64,000 nucleotides of DNA from positions 186,001 through 250,000 of the forward strand of contig NZ_VOEJ01000008.1 of the NCBI RefSeq assembly GCF_007846085.1, written 5' to 3'. This document shows positions 26,614 through 35,762 of the stretch, piece after piece. The notes below the pieces were generated by a model, which ran no database searches, was not told the origin of the DNA, and worked only from the letters and a program-made list of their open reading frames with translations. The translations under genes and the position numbers were made by a program. Position 1 is the first letter of the stretch. The number at the start of each line of letters is the position of its first letter. Source of the DNA: Mucilaginibacter pallidiroseus (GTDB taxonomy: Bacteria > Bacteroidota > Bacteroidia > Sphingobacteriales > Sphingobacteriaceae).

Positions 26614-27492
26614 TTATTCTTGTTCCAACAGGCGTTTGGCTTCTTCAAGCTTTTCCAGTTCACCATGCGGCAGCTCAGGATATTTCAGGTTCAGATCTTT
26701 CAGTGTTTGTAATATGATGGACGATACGGCAATACGTGTAAACCATTTCTTGTCGGCGGGTACCACGTACCAGGGGCTGTCTTCGGTGCTTGTTTCTTTT
26801 ATCGCTTCTTCATAAGCATCCATGTAGTCACCCCATTTTTTACGATCCTGCAAATCGCCGAAGGCAAACTTCCAGTTTTTATCTTTTTCCTCGATACGTT
26901 TTAAAAAGCGCTCTTTTTGCTCTCCTTTTGATAGGTGGAGAAAGAATTTTATAATTATCGTTCCGTTCGCGGTAAGGTGTTTCTCAAAATTGCGGATACT
27001 CTCGTACCTGTTTTGCCAAAACTTTTTGCCTACGTCTTTCAAGTCGGTGATGCCTGGCAACTTTTCTTTTAACAAGTACTCGGGGTAAACCTTTGTAACC
27101 AACACGTTTTCGTAATGCGACCGGTTATGTATTCCTATGCGCCCACGCTCGGGCAGGGCTTTGTAGTGCCGCCATAAAAAGTCGTGATCGTAATCTTCGG
27201 CACTTGGTTGCTTAAAGCTAAAAACCTGGCAGCCCTGCGGGTTAAGGCCCGACATGGTATGCGCAATAGCACTGTCCTTCCCCGCAGCATCCATCGCCTG
27301 GAAGATGATGAGCAACGAGTGGCTATTGGCTGCATAAAGCTCGGTTTGCAGTTTAGCCGTATCCTCAATCAGGCTGGTTAATATATCTTCAGCCTCATCT
27401 TTTTTGTAGCCTGCAGTTTCGGCGGTATCGTGTTTGCTCAGCTTAAAGTCCTTTGTATCGGTAACTTTAAAACGCTTTATAAAATCTTTCAT
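26614..27492 (-). CDS. PPK2-family polyphosphate kinase
   Basis: A 292-residue member of the polyphosphate kinase 2 family, which moves phosphate between polyphosphate and nucleotides. The Walker A motif FQAMDAAGKDS is at about residues 64-74, followed by the HNRSHYENVLVTKVYPEY block (about 122-139) and the lid with KFFLHLSKGEQKERFLKR (about 182-199). The sequence resembles the single-domain proteins annotated as polyphosphate:AMP or nucleotide phosphotransferases; AMP versus ADP preference cannot be decided. A perfect palindrome lies 4 bases before the start codon. Confidence 0.9.
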   Translation of the reverse strand: MKDFIKRFKVTDTKDFKLSKHDTAETAGYKKDEAEDILTSLIEDTAKLQTELYAANSHSLLIIFQAMDAAGKDSAIAHTMSGLNPQGCQVFSFKQPSAEDYDHDFLWRHYKALPERGRIGIHNRSHYENVLVTKVYPEYLLKEKLPGITDLKDVGKKFWQNRYESIRNFEKHLTANGTIIIKFFLHLSKGEQKERFLKRIEEKDKNWKFAFGDLQDRKKWGDYMDAYEEAIKETSTEDSPWYVVPADKKWFTRIAVSSIILQTLKDLNLKYPELPHGELEKLEEAKRLLEQE

Positions 27493-27496
27493 ACGC

Positions 27497-27514
27497 TTTA
27501 TCTAAATAGATAAA
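27497..27514. promoter_or_regulatory. Perfect palindrome at the ppk2 start
   Basis: TTTATCTAAATAGATAAA: two 7-base arms around a 4-base centre, ending 4 bases upstream of the ppk2 ATG. It could be an operator or a leader hairpin that hides the start codon. Confidence 0.4.
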
Positions 27515-27569
27515 TGCTGCTAAAGGTTTTCAATTTTAAGTATTTGCGCTTTTGCAAGTCGCCTTAAAC

Positions 27570-27605
27570 GCAAAACGCCTCCCGGATACCCGGCAGGCGT
27601 TTTGC
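27570..27605 (-). terminator. Terminator after gapA
   Basis: GCAAAACGCCT (27570-27580) pairs perfectly with AGGCGTTTTGC (27595-27605), 17 bases beyond the gapA stop. The T tract on the minus strand is short, so it may work mainly by its stable stem. Confidence 0.75.
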
Positions 27606-27622
27606 AATATTAAAGCGGTTTA

Positions 27623-28621
<999 letters not shown>

Positions 28622-28625
28622 TTAA

Positions 28626-29474
28626 TTAATTTTTGCTTGAATAATATGATAACAAATTGTTTATAGGTGCTTTTACGATAGATGATATCTCGATTCCTTT
28701 CTCGGTAGCACACTCCTGAAGGATCTCCTTAAAATCTGATGCTACCGATCCTGCAAAGTGCACGGGGGCATCGGGATGTTGCTGGCGCAAAGGTACTAAG
28801 TATGTATCAAATAATTTAATAAACCCCGCTTTTATGACATTGCGAAGGTATGCGTCTCCAAGGTTATCGGCAAAGAAATCTGTAAAGGAGCTTAAAAACA
28901 GCGCAGGCTGCTTTTGGCGGTAAACTTTCTCAAGTAAAGTCTTTCGGTCGGCTGCATAACGCTGCTCAAACTGGCGCCTTATATTGGCCGGGAGCGTTTC
29001 GCTCATGTAGCCTTTTATGAGTTGCCTGCCAAGCCAGTTGCCAGATCCTTCATCAGCCAGAATATATCCTAAACCAAAGTTATTCGGCGTTACCTTCTTA
29101 CCATCATACCAGGCCGCGTTTGATCCGCTTGCGCAAATGCAAACTATGCCGGGGTTGTTGCCGCATGTGGCAATAGCCGCAGCCTCAATATCGTGCCCTA
29201 CATGTATTTTGGCAAACTTAAAAAAAGCGGCAAGCCCATCATGTATAACCTGCCTTAGCTCGTCTGACGATGCGCCGGCGCCATAAAAATAAATTCGCTT
29301 TATTTCCTCAGCGTGGTGTATAAGGTTGATGTTTTTGTTTAGCAGTTGCAGGATATACTTTTCATCATTAAAGTACGGGTTAATGGCTGCAGTATCAAAA
29401 GATGCTACTGTGCGGCCCTTATAAGATAGGCGCCAGCCGGCATTGTTGGATCCGCTATATACAACTGCTAACAT
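28626..29474 (-). CDS. BadF/BadG-type sugar kinase, probable N-acetylglucosamine kinase
   Basis: A 282-residue kinase of the ASKHA (actin-like ATPase) fold. YSGSNNAGWRL near the N-terminus replaces the usual DGGxTK phosphate-1 motif, CICASGSNAAW (about residues 112-122) is phosphate-2, and ADEGSGNWLGRQL (about 139-151) is the signature of N-acetylglucosamine kinase/BadF-type members. It lies 3 bases after pfkA and 7 bases before gapA, so it is translated as part of a glycolytic operon. Substrate assignment comes from family resemblance; the altered first motif is worth noting. Confidence 0.75.
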   Translation of the reverse strand: MLAVVYSGSNNAGWRLSYKGRTVASFDTAAINPYFNDEKYILQLLNKNINLIHHAEEIKRIYFYGAGASSDELRQVIHDGLAAFFKFAKIHVGHDIEAAAIATCGNNPGIVCICASGSNAAWYDGKKVTPNNFGLGYILADEGSGNWLGRQLIKGYMSETLPANIRRQFEQRYAADRKTLLEKVYRQKQPALFLSSFTDFFADNLGDAYLRNVIKAGFIKLFDTYLVPLRQQHPDAPVHFAGSVASDFKEILQECATEKGIEISSIVKAPINNLLSYYSSKN

Positions 29475-29477
29475 CTA

Positions 29478-30464
29478 CTATATTGAAAGGATTTCGGCCA
29501 TTTGCATCAAATCCTCTTCCAGTTTAAATGAGTGTTGTGTAAGTGCCTCTTCCAGATCGGTAAGTTTGATGTGGTTAGCCTCGAGGCCAACCATCATGCG
29601 AGATTTACCGGCAATTAACGCGTTGACTGCTGCAAAGCCCATGCGGCTTCCCAATATCCTGTCGAACGCCGATGGGCTGCCACCGCGTTGCAGGTGTCCA
29701 AGTACGGTAACCTTAATATCGTATAACTTAACCTGCTTTTTTACAGCCTCGGCAACATCATAAACACCGCCGCTTTTATCGCCTTCGGCAACAATTACTA
29801 TGCTTGAAGATTTTTTGTTATCGCGGCCTTTTTTAAGGTTCTCTATCAGGTTATCGATAGCGGTGGCACGTTCAGGCAACAGTATTGCTTCGGCACCGCA
29901 AGAAATACCTGCGCGCAGTGCAATAGCGCCCGAGTCGCGGCCCATTACTTCTATGAAGAAAAGGCGGTCGTGCGCATCGGCAGTATCACGTATCTTGTCA
30001 ATAGCATCAACAACCGTATTGGTTGCGGTGTCAAAACCAAGTGTGTATGTTGATCCGTAAAGGTCGTTATCAATAGTGCCCGGTACGCCCATTACGGCTA
30101 TATCAGGATATTTTTTTGAGAACCGCAACGCCCCTGTAAAGGTGCCGTCGCCGCCAATAACAACAAGTGCATCAATGCCTTGTGCTTTAATATTATTATA
30201 GGCTATTTCCATACCTTCTTCACTGCGGAAGGGCAGGCATCTTGCTGTTTTTAATATGGTACCACCTAAGTTTAATATGTTACTAACCGAGCGGTTATTC
30301 ATATCAAACATGTTGTTATCAATAAGCCCCTGGTATCCCTGGCGAACACCAACCACTTGTAAACCGTTGAAGATTGCTGTTCGTACTACCGCCCTGATGC
30401 ATGGGTTCATGCCCGGTGCATCGCCGCCTGAAGTAAGAACTGCTATTTTTGAAATTTTCTGCAT
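29478..30464 (-). CDS. pfkA: ATP-dependent 6-phosphofructokinase
   Basis: Phosphorylates fructose 6-phosphate to the 1,6-bisphosphate. The 328-residue protein has GGDAPGMN at about residues 13-20, GGDGTFTGA (about 104-112; Gly rather than Asp after GGD indicates ATP, not pyrophosphate, as donor), the catalytic GTIDNDLYGS (about 128-137) and MGRDSGAIAL (about 174-183). It is the first gene of the pfkA-kinase-gapA operon and is divergently arranged with the Nudix regulator. Confidence 0.96.
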   Translation of the reverse strand: MQKISKIAVLTSGGDAPGMNPCIRAVVRTAIFNGLQVVGVRQGYQGLIDNNMFDMNNRSVSNILNLGGTILKTARCLPFRSEEGMEIAYNNIKAQGIDALVVIGGDGTFTGALRFSKKYPDIAVMGVPGTIDNDLYGSTYTLGFDTATNTVVDAIDKIRDTADAHDRLFFIEVMGRDSGAIALRAGISCGAEAILLPERATAIDNLIENLKKGRDNKKSSSIVIVAEGDKSGGVYDVAEAVKKQVKLYDIKVTVLGHLQRGGSPSAFDRILGSRMGFAAVNALIAGKSRMMVGLEANHIKLTDLEEALTQHSFKLEEDLMQMAEILSI

Positions 30465-30541
30465 CTTTAAACAAGTAACAAATAAATTGTAGCTGCGAAT
30501 ATACTGTGTGAGATTTACACCATTAAATTTATTTATTATTT

Positions 30542-30570
30542 TTTGGATATGGATTATTCACATATCTTTA
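30542..30570 (+). promoter_or_regulatory. Nudix regulator promoter with overlapping inverted repeat
   Basis: TTTG (30542-30545), 17 bases, then TATCTTTA (30563-30570): one mismatch from TAnnTTTG. An inverted repeat GATATG/CATATC (30546-30551 and 30561-30566) lies between and partly over the two boxes, a suitable place for an operator controlling this gene and perhaps the divergent pfkA operon. Confidence 0.4.
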
Positions 30571-30595
30571 AACCTTATAAATCTAACACCCCACC

Positions 30596-31288
30596 TTGGA
30601 AGTAAAGTTACCTACATTTGACTCAGTTTTCTCTACAGACTGTGTAATATTTGGTTTTGAAGCCGGCGAATTGAAAATTTTGCTGATAGAGCGAAACGAA
30701 GAACCCTTTAAGGACTGGCTTGCGTTACCTGGTTACATTGTTGAGCAAGACGAAAGTATTGACGATGCTGCCGAACGTATTTTGTATGAACTAACCGGCC
30801 TGCGCGATTTGCACATGCAGCAGTTTCATACATTCGGTGAGGTTAACCGCCACCCGCAGGGTAGGGTTATTACTGTTGCATACTATGCGCTTATCCGTAT
30901 AAATGGGCAAAAAGAGGTACGCCCGGTAACACAGTACGCTAAGAAGGCTTTTTGGCACCCGGTAAATGAGCTGCCCAAACTGGCCTTTGACCACAGCGAG
31001 ATTTTCCAGACAGGGTTTAACAAAATTCGCCGCCGCCTCAATTATCAGCCTATCGCTTTCGAGTTACTGCCCGAGAAATTTACGCTTACACAACTACAAT
31101 CATTATACGAGGCCATCCTTAACAAAAAGCTGGATAAACGTAACTTTCGTAAAAAGATGCTGAGCTACGGATTCCTTAAAGAACTTGATGAAAAGCAGAA
31201 AGGGGTATCATACAGGGCCGCCAAGCTATACAAGTTCGACAGGCGCAAATACACCAAAATATTCCAGAACGATCTGACAGGCGAATAA
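30596..31288 (+). CDS. Nudix-domain transcriptional regulator (NrtR/AraR-like)
   Basis: A 230-residue protein with a Nudix fold (about residues 10-145) and a C-terminal winged-helix part (about 155-225: LTQLQSLYEAILNKKLDKRNFRKKM). In NrtR-type regulators the Nudix box has often lost catalysis and senses a metabolite; here PGYIVEQDESIDDAAERILYELTGL departs from the catalytic GX5EX7REUXEEXGU (Gln and Asp around the first Glu, no REUXEE), so it is probably non-hydrolytic. Bacteroidota relatives control sugar catabolism. The start is TTG at 30596; an in-frame stop (30584-30586) leaves no other choice. Confidence 0.82.
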   Translation: MEVKLPTFDSVFSTDCVIFGFEAGELKILLIERNEEPFKDWLALPGYIVEQDESIDDAAERILYELTGLRDLHMQQFHTFGEVNRHPQGRVITVAYYALIRINGQKEVRPVTQYAKKAFWHPVNELPKLAFDHSEIFQTGFNKIRRRLNYQPIAFELLPEKFTLTQLQSLYEAILNKKLDKRNFRKKMLSYGFLKELDEKQKGVSYRAAKLYKFDRRKYTKIFQNDLTGE

Positions 31289-31301
31289 CAGTAAAGTTAA
31301 T

Positions 31302-31742
31302 TTAGTTAGCCTTTTTGCTGCACTTAGAGCACAGGCCGCTGGCGTAAAGCGTAAAACCTTCGGCCTTAAAGCCTCCTGGTAAATTTAGTGCAGGTAGCGT
31401 AAGTTCATTTAAACAATACACGTTTTTGCAATTTGTGCAGTTGAAATGCACATGTTCGTCATGGTGTTTATGTGCGCCGCAATTCGAGTGGCATATGGCG
31501 TAGTTGGCAGTTCCGTTAAGGTCAAATACTTTATGGATAATGCCTTTTTCCTCAAACACGTTCAGGATACGGTAAAGCGTAACCCTGTCAATATCATGCA
31601 TCACACTTTCTAAATCTGGCTGTGAAGTTGCCGTATTTTTTGAATACATCATAGACAGCACGCGCAGCCTCGGCGCAGTTTTTTTTAACTGGTGCTTATC
31701 AAGCAAGTCCTCAAACTGATATGTTGTTTTAGCGTGTGTCAT
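31302..31742 (-). CDS. Fur-family metal-responsive repressor
   Basis: A 146-residue Fur/Zur/PerR-family regulator. The N-terminal winged helix contains HQLKKTAPRLRVLSMM and IDRVTLYRILNVFEEKGII (recognition helix, about residues 51-69). The C-terminal dimerisation domain is His/Cys-rich: HKHHDEHVHFNC, CTNCKNVYC and a terminal CSKC, supplying two CxxC pairs for structural zinc. It lies 32 bases after merC, so the two form an operon. ATG at 31742 is chosen over the in-frame TTG at 31748. Fe, Zn or peroxide response cannot be told from sequence; zinc is plausible. Confidence 0.9.
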   Translation of the reverse strand: MTHAKTTYQFEDLLDKHQLKKTAPRLRVLSMMYSKNTATSQPDLESVMHDIDRVTLYRILNVFEEKGIIHKVFDLNGTANYAICHSNCGAHKHHDEHVHFNCTNCKNVYCLNELTLPALNLPGGFKAEGFTLYASGLCSKCSKKAN

Positions 31743-31774
31743 TTGCAATTAAATATAATAAAAATCGCTTAACC

Positions 31775-32218
31775 TTAAATATTGGCCGGTGGATTTACAG
31801 TATCGTGCGAGTGTTTAATATGAAATACATTATTGGCAGAGTTGCATGTACCTATGTATTTATAGTTGATGAAATGTGCAACAGCTATTGTAATACCTCC
31901 AATTGGAACCACAATAGCTTCGGCAAGGCTGTTATGCCCAAACAAGTGTCCAATTAAAATGATGGCAAAACCGCTGATAAATAATGCAAACGGCAATAAT
32001 TTACGGTGGTGTTTAAAATAACCCGGCCAAATGGCACTAACGCCAACAACCATGGCAACACCTATCATAAACCATTCTATCCATCGGTTTGCTAAAAAAT
32101 CGAGGCCCAAAACAGGCAGGCTGCTAAAAAATACAGGTACAGCCGCGCAATGTATAGCGCATAGGGTAGATGCTGTCATCCCTATATTATCCAGTTTAAA
32201 AGCCCTTGATTTTTTCAT
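31775..32218 (-). CDS. MerC-domain membrane protein
   Basis: A 147-residue protein with four hydrophobic segments (about residues 12-35, 45-65, 73-92, 98-115). The CAIHC motif near residue 20 is the metal-binding cysteine pair of the MerC family of mercury/metal permeases. The tail carries two Cys/His clusters (TCNSAN, HIKHSHD). It is co-transcribed with the Fur-family gene, pointing to metal homeostasis rather than a mer operon, since no merA or merR is present. Confidence 0.82.
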   Translation of the reverse strand: MKKSRAFKLDNIGMTASTLCAIHCAAVPVFFSSLPVLGLDFLANRWIEWFMIGVAMVVGVSAIWPGYFKHHRKLLPFALFISGFAIILIGHLFGHNSLAEAIVVPIGGITIAVAHFINYKYIGTCNSANNVFHIKHSHDTVNPPANI

Positions 32219-32223
32219 CGCTG

Positions 32224-32231
32224 CAAATATA
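32224..32231 (-). promoter_or_regulatory. merC promoter -7 element
   Basis: On the minus strand this is TATATTTG, an exact match. It ends 5 bases before the merC start codon, so the leader would be extremely short or absent. Confidence 0.45.
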
Positions 32232-32241
32232 ATTATAAATG

Positions 32242-32335
32242 CAACAATATTTCATTTACTATTGTTTTAAGTGTCTTGCCAAGTGTGCTTGAGCTGTTTT
32301 ATGACGAAGTATCAACATTATTGCATTTACTTATT
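32242..32335 (-). promoter_or_regulatory. Pair of similar AT-rich sites upstream of merC-fur
   Basis: Two near-identical segments lie in the same orientation: CAACAATATTTCATTTAC (from 32242) and CAACATTATTGCATTTAC (from 32313). The first is also part of an AACAATA/TATTGTT inverted repeat (32243-32266). They precede the merC -7 element and could be operators for the Fur-family protein. The second overlaps the end of ppa. Confidence 0.35.
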
Positions 32336-32809
32336 TATCATTTCAACCGCGTCCTTCGCTGTAGCATGGCCTATCACTTTAAATTCCTTGCCGGCCAGTT
32401 TATTGTAATTGCCAAAAAATGCTTCAATCTCTTCCATTATGGCGGCAGGCAAATCGGCAATTTCATTTACTTGAGCAAAAAGGTGCGATACCACGGGTAC
32501 CCCAAAAAAGCGGTCGTTGCGCATGGTGCTGCCATCGCGCTCGGTTTGCTCAACTTTAATAGCGCCAACTATACGGCAATCTACCACGCAGCCCGGGAAA
32601 CCGGTTATCTCCGAAACAACCAGCACATCCAGCGGGTCGCCATCGCCACCCTTAGTGCCCGGTATAAACCCAAAATCAAACGGAAACACCATACCGGCGG
32701 GTAGTATTTTGTTTAGCTTAAATTTATCAAGCTTTGGCTCATAATCATATTTGTGGCCGCTGCCTTTAGGGCTTTCTATTATAACGGTAACCGGGTCCAT
32801 ATCTGCCAT
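32327..32809 (-). CDS. ppa: Inorganic pyrophosphatase (family I)
   Basis: Hydrolyses pyrophosphate to two phosphates, driving biosynthetic reactions forward. The 160-residue protein has the family I metal site GDGDPLDVLVV (about residues 50-60), IIESPKGSGHKYDY (about 10-23) and FPFDFGFIPGT (about 41-51). ATG at 32809 is chosen; an upstream in-frame GTG at 32857 would add 16 residues without counterpart in typical family members. A second ATG lies three codons further in. Confidence 0.93.
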   Translation of the reverse strand: MADMDPVTVIIESPKGSGHKYDYEPKLDKFKLNKILPAGMVFPFDFGFIPGTKGGDGDPLDVLVVSEITGFPGCVVDCRIVGAIKVEQTERDGSTMRNDRFFGVPVVSHLFAQVNEIADLPAAIMEEIEAFFGNYNKLAGKEFKVIGHATAKDAVEMINK

Positions 32810-32948
32810 ATTAAGTATGCTTAAAAGGGTGTCTTTTTTAAAAAGAATGATTGACACAGATTTGTTTGATGCGTTAAAAGCAACTTTTTTCGGCTTTTTT
32901 ATGTGCTTGTTATATCTTTACTTTCCCTTACAAACACCTATATCTATT

Positions 32949-34334
32949 ATGAAGTTCAGCGTTTTACTAAGCACATTTTTTTTAGCACTAGTATTAAAAG
33001 CGTCGGCGCAAACAACGCCTGACAGATATACCCAATTGCAGCAAAATTTTGTCGACTTAAAGTTTGGGATGTTCATACACTTTAATATTCCAACCTATGC
33101 TGATGCCGACTGGCCAGACCCGCAAGCATCGCCGGCATTATTCAACCCTAAAAAGTTAAACTGCGATCAATGGGCCAAAGCGGCAAAGTCTGCTAACATG
33201 ACCTACGGTTGCTTAACCACCAAACACCATAGCGGCTTTTGTATCTGGGACACCAAAACAACCGACTACAACGTGATGAACAGCCCCCTTAAAAAGGATG
33301 TTGTTAAAGAATATGTGGATGCCTTCAGGAAAAATAATTTGAAGGTAATGCTGTATTACTCGATATTGGATACCCACCACATGCTGCGTAAGGGGCATAT
33401 CACCCCCAATCATTTTGAGATGGTTAAGGCGCAGATAACAGAGTTATTAACCAAATATGGCAAAATTGAAGCACTGATAATTGATGGTTGGGATGCACCC
33501 TGGTCGCGCATATCATACGATGATATTTCCTTTGAAGACGTTTACATGCTGATAAAGTCTTTGCAGCCTGAGTGCGTTGTGATGGACTTAAACGGCGCCA
33601 AGTATCCTGGCGAAGGTCTTTTTTACAGTGATATAAAAACGTATGAAATGGGTGCAGGGCAGCGTATATCAAAAGAAACCAACCGCATGCCGGCCTTGGC
33701 CTGCTTGCCGTTGCAAAGCAGCTGGTTTTGGAAAACAAATTTCCCTGCTACAGCAGTTAAGGAGCCAGCCAAAATGGTGGCCGAGCTTAAATCATTAAAT
33801 GATGTTGATTGCAATTTTATACTTAACGTAGCGCCTAACCGCGACGGTGTGTTTGATGATAACGCAATTGCCGCTCTTAAAGAAATTGGCAAACAGTGGA
33901 GCCATGGCGGCCCCGCGCCAAAGCTTGCACCCACGGGCGCGCCAATTATATCAAGTAACCTGGCAAAAAATAAACCTGCAAATTCCAGCTGGAGCGACGA
34001 TATGGATATATCAGATTTTGCCAACGATGATGATTTCCAAACCTCCTGGCGCTCAAGCACCACGGTTGCCAAGCCGTGGTATGAAGTTGACTTTGGAAAA
34101 GACATTGCCTTTAATGCAATTACATTGACCGAGAAAGCACCTAACATTAAAACCTTCCATGCCGAATATTTGCAGAACGGCGTTTGGAAACCGCTTGCCA
34201 AAAATAATAACGCATCAAGAGTTAAAATTAACAGGTTTGATAGGGTGTACGGCAGCAAGGTAAGGGTGTGGATTGATGCTGCTGATAAGCAGGCATCTAT
34301 TGCCGAACTTGGCGTTTATAACGAACGCAGGTAA
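32949..34334 (+). CDS. Secreted GH29 alpha-L-fucosidase with F5/8-type C-terminal domain
   Basis: A 461-residue exported family 29 fucosidase. The signal peptide is MKFSVLLSTFFLALVLKASAQ. The catalytic barrel shows FGMFIHFNIPTYA (about residues 38-50), the CLTTKHHSGFCIWDT block (about 93-107) and the nucleophile Asp in ALIIDGWDAPW (about 174-184). A C-terminal beta-sandwich of about 130 residues (SWSDDMDISDFANDDDFQTSWRS, YEVDFGKDIAFNAITL) looks like a discoidin/F5-8 carbohydrate-binding domain. The ATG at 32949 is chosen because it starts the signal peptide. No SusCD pair is adjacent. Confidence 0.88.
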   Translation: MKFSVLLSTFFLALVLKASAQTTPDRYTQLQQNFVDLKFGMFIHFNIPTYADADWPDPQASPALFNPKKLNCDQWAKAAKSANMTYGCLTTKHHSGFCIWDTKTTDYNVMNSPLKKDVVKEYVDAFRKNNLKVMLYYSILDTHHMLRKGHITPNHFEMVKAQITELLTKYGKIEALIIDGWDAPWSRISYDDISFEDVYMLIKSLQPECVVMDLNGAKYPGEGLFYSDIKTYEMGAGQRISKETNRMPALACLPLQSSWFWKTNFPATAVKEPAKMVAELKSLNDVDCNFILNVAPNRDGVFDDNAIAALKEIGKQWSHGGPAPKLAPTGAPIISSNLAKNKPANSSWSDDMDISDFANDDDFQTSWRSSTTVAKPWYEVDFGKDIAFNAITLTEKAPNIKTFHAEYLQNGVWKPLAKNNNASRVKINRFDRVYGSKVRVWIDAADKQASIAELGVYNERR

Positions 34335-34421
34335 TTTCATGCCAAGGTAACAACAAATGGCTTATCAATAATTGTAAAAACCGTGACACCGCCTTTGCCG
34401 TTACTAACATCAACTGATAAG

Positions 34422-35762
34422 ATGATGGCGGGGCTTACCAAAAAACTTTACAAATACATATTGCTTGCTGTGTTGCTGGTTGTTGCCGGTAACACAGCTA
34501 AGGCATATTCCATATTGGCGCATGAGGCGGTTATTGATGCATCATGGCGTAGCGATATTGTGCCCCTGCTTAAAAAGAAGTATCCGAGCGCAACTTACGA
34601 CGAACTTTTGTTAGCACATTCGTACGCGTACGGTGGTAGCATAGTGGCAGATATGGGCTACATGCCTTTTGGCAATGGCTTTTTTACTGACCTGGTACAC
34701 TACGTACGCAGCGGCGATTTTATTGAAACGCTTATAAGCGAATCGCAAAATTTGAACGAGTATGCCTTTTCGCTTGGTGCGTTGTCTCACTACATGGCCG
34801 ATAAATATGGCCACTCGCTCTCAACTAACCGCAATGTGCCGATAGTTTATCCTAAGCTTAAGAAGAAATTTGGCGATGTGGTAACTTATGATGACGACCA
34901 TACATCACACAGCCGGATGGAGTTTGCCTACGACGTTTTGCAGGTAGGGCAGGGCAATTATACATCAGAGGCTTACCGCGATTTTATTGGTTTTAATATG
35001 GCCGTACCTGTTTTGGAACGCGCCTTTTACAAAACTTACGGGCAAAAGCTAAACACCATATTTTCGAACATTAATTCGTCAATTAACATGATGCGTTGGG
35101 GGGTACGTAATTTGTTCCCGGCCCTTACAAAGAATGCCTACAAAGCCAACCGGGCCGAGATCGAAGAAATGCACCCCGGTATTACCGTTAAAAAATTCAG
35201 ATACAAGATGAGCAGGCGTGCGTTTAACCTGCAATATGGTAAGGAGCGCAAGCACGGTAACTTTTTCTCGAAACTGGCTGCTGGCTTCATTAGCATATTG
35301 CCTAAGATAGGGCCGCTTAAAACGTTAAACTTTAAATCGCCGGGTGAAGAAGGGCAGCGACTTTTTGCCGAAAGTTTTGAAGCCATTGTGAAAAACTATA
35401 AGTCATCATTAAATGATGTGGACAACGGCAGGCTTGTATTGCCGGATATTGATTTTGATACCGGCCATGATACACATATTGGCGAATACCCGCTGGCAGA
35501 TAAAACATGGGCAAAATTAGTAGAGACCTTGCAGAAACAAGGATTTAAACACTTAAATCCGCCATTGCAGCAAAGCATTGCAAGCTTTTATAATGCAAGC
35601 GGCACCCCGGATATTTACCGCGACAAGCCCGAGTATTGGGCAAAGTTGAGTACAGCCTTGCAGCAAATGAAAGCTATGCAGCCAATAGCGCAGGCTGATA
35701 CACAGCCAGGTGATTCGATACAGCAAAACGGCAAAACCGATACACCCTCAAGTACAAATTAA
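34422..35762 (+). CDS. Exported zinc-dependent phospholipase C-like protein
   Basis: A 446-residue protein with a signal peptide (MMAGLTKKLYKYILLAVLLV, then AKAYS). ILAHEAVIDASW at the mature N-terminus, HSYAYGGSIVADMGY and SLGALSHYMADKYGHS (about residues 120-135) carry His/Asp residues in the spacing expected of the PF00882-type (S1/P1 nuclease-like) metal site. Substrate is unknown. The C-terminal 40 residues are Gln/Thr/Ser-rich and disordered. ATG at 34422 is preferred to the in-frame GTG at 34383. The stop overlaps the convergent PPTase stop in a shared TTAA. Confidence 0.72.
   Translation: MMAGLTKKLYKYILLAVLLVVAGNTAKAYSILAHEAVIDASWRSDIVPLLKKKYPSATYDELLLAHSYAYGGSIVADMGYMPFGNGFFTDLVHYVRSGDFIETLISESQNLNEYAFSLGALSHYMADKYGHSLSTNRNVPIVYPKLKKKFGDVVTYDDDHTSHSRMEFAYDVLQVGQGNYTSEAYRDFIGFNMAVPVLERAFYKTYGQKLNTIFSNINSSINMMRWGVRNLFPALTKNAYKANRAEIEEMHPGITVKKFRYKMSRRAFNLQYGKERKHGNFFSKLAAGFISILPKIGPLKTLNFKSPGEEGQRLFAESFEAIVKNYKSSLNDVDNGRLVLPDIDFDTGHDTHIGEYPLADKTWAKLVETLQKQGFKHLNPPLQQSIASFYNASGTPDIYRDKPEYWAKLSTALQQMKAMQPIAQADTQPGDSIQQNGKTDTPSSTN

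Noticed and set aside
31302-32218. Mercury resistance operon
   Set aside because: Only a MerC-type protein is present; merA, merR, merT and merP are missing and the partner is a Fur-family gene, so general metal homeostasis is more likely.
32751-32948. 66-residue extension of the fucosidase
   Set aside because: The signal peptide begins at 32949; the longer frame overlaps the divergent ppa gene and would bury the signal peptide.
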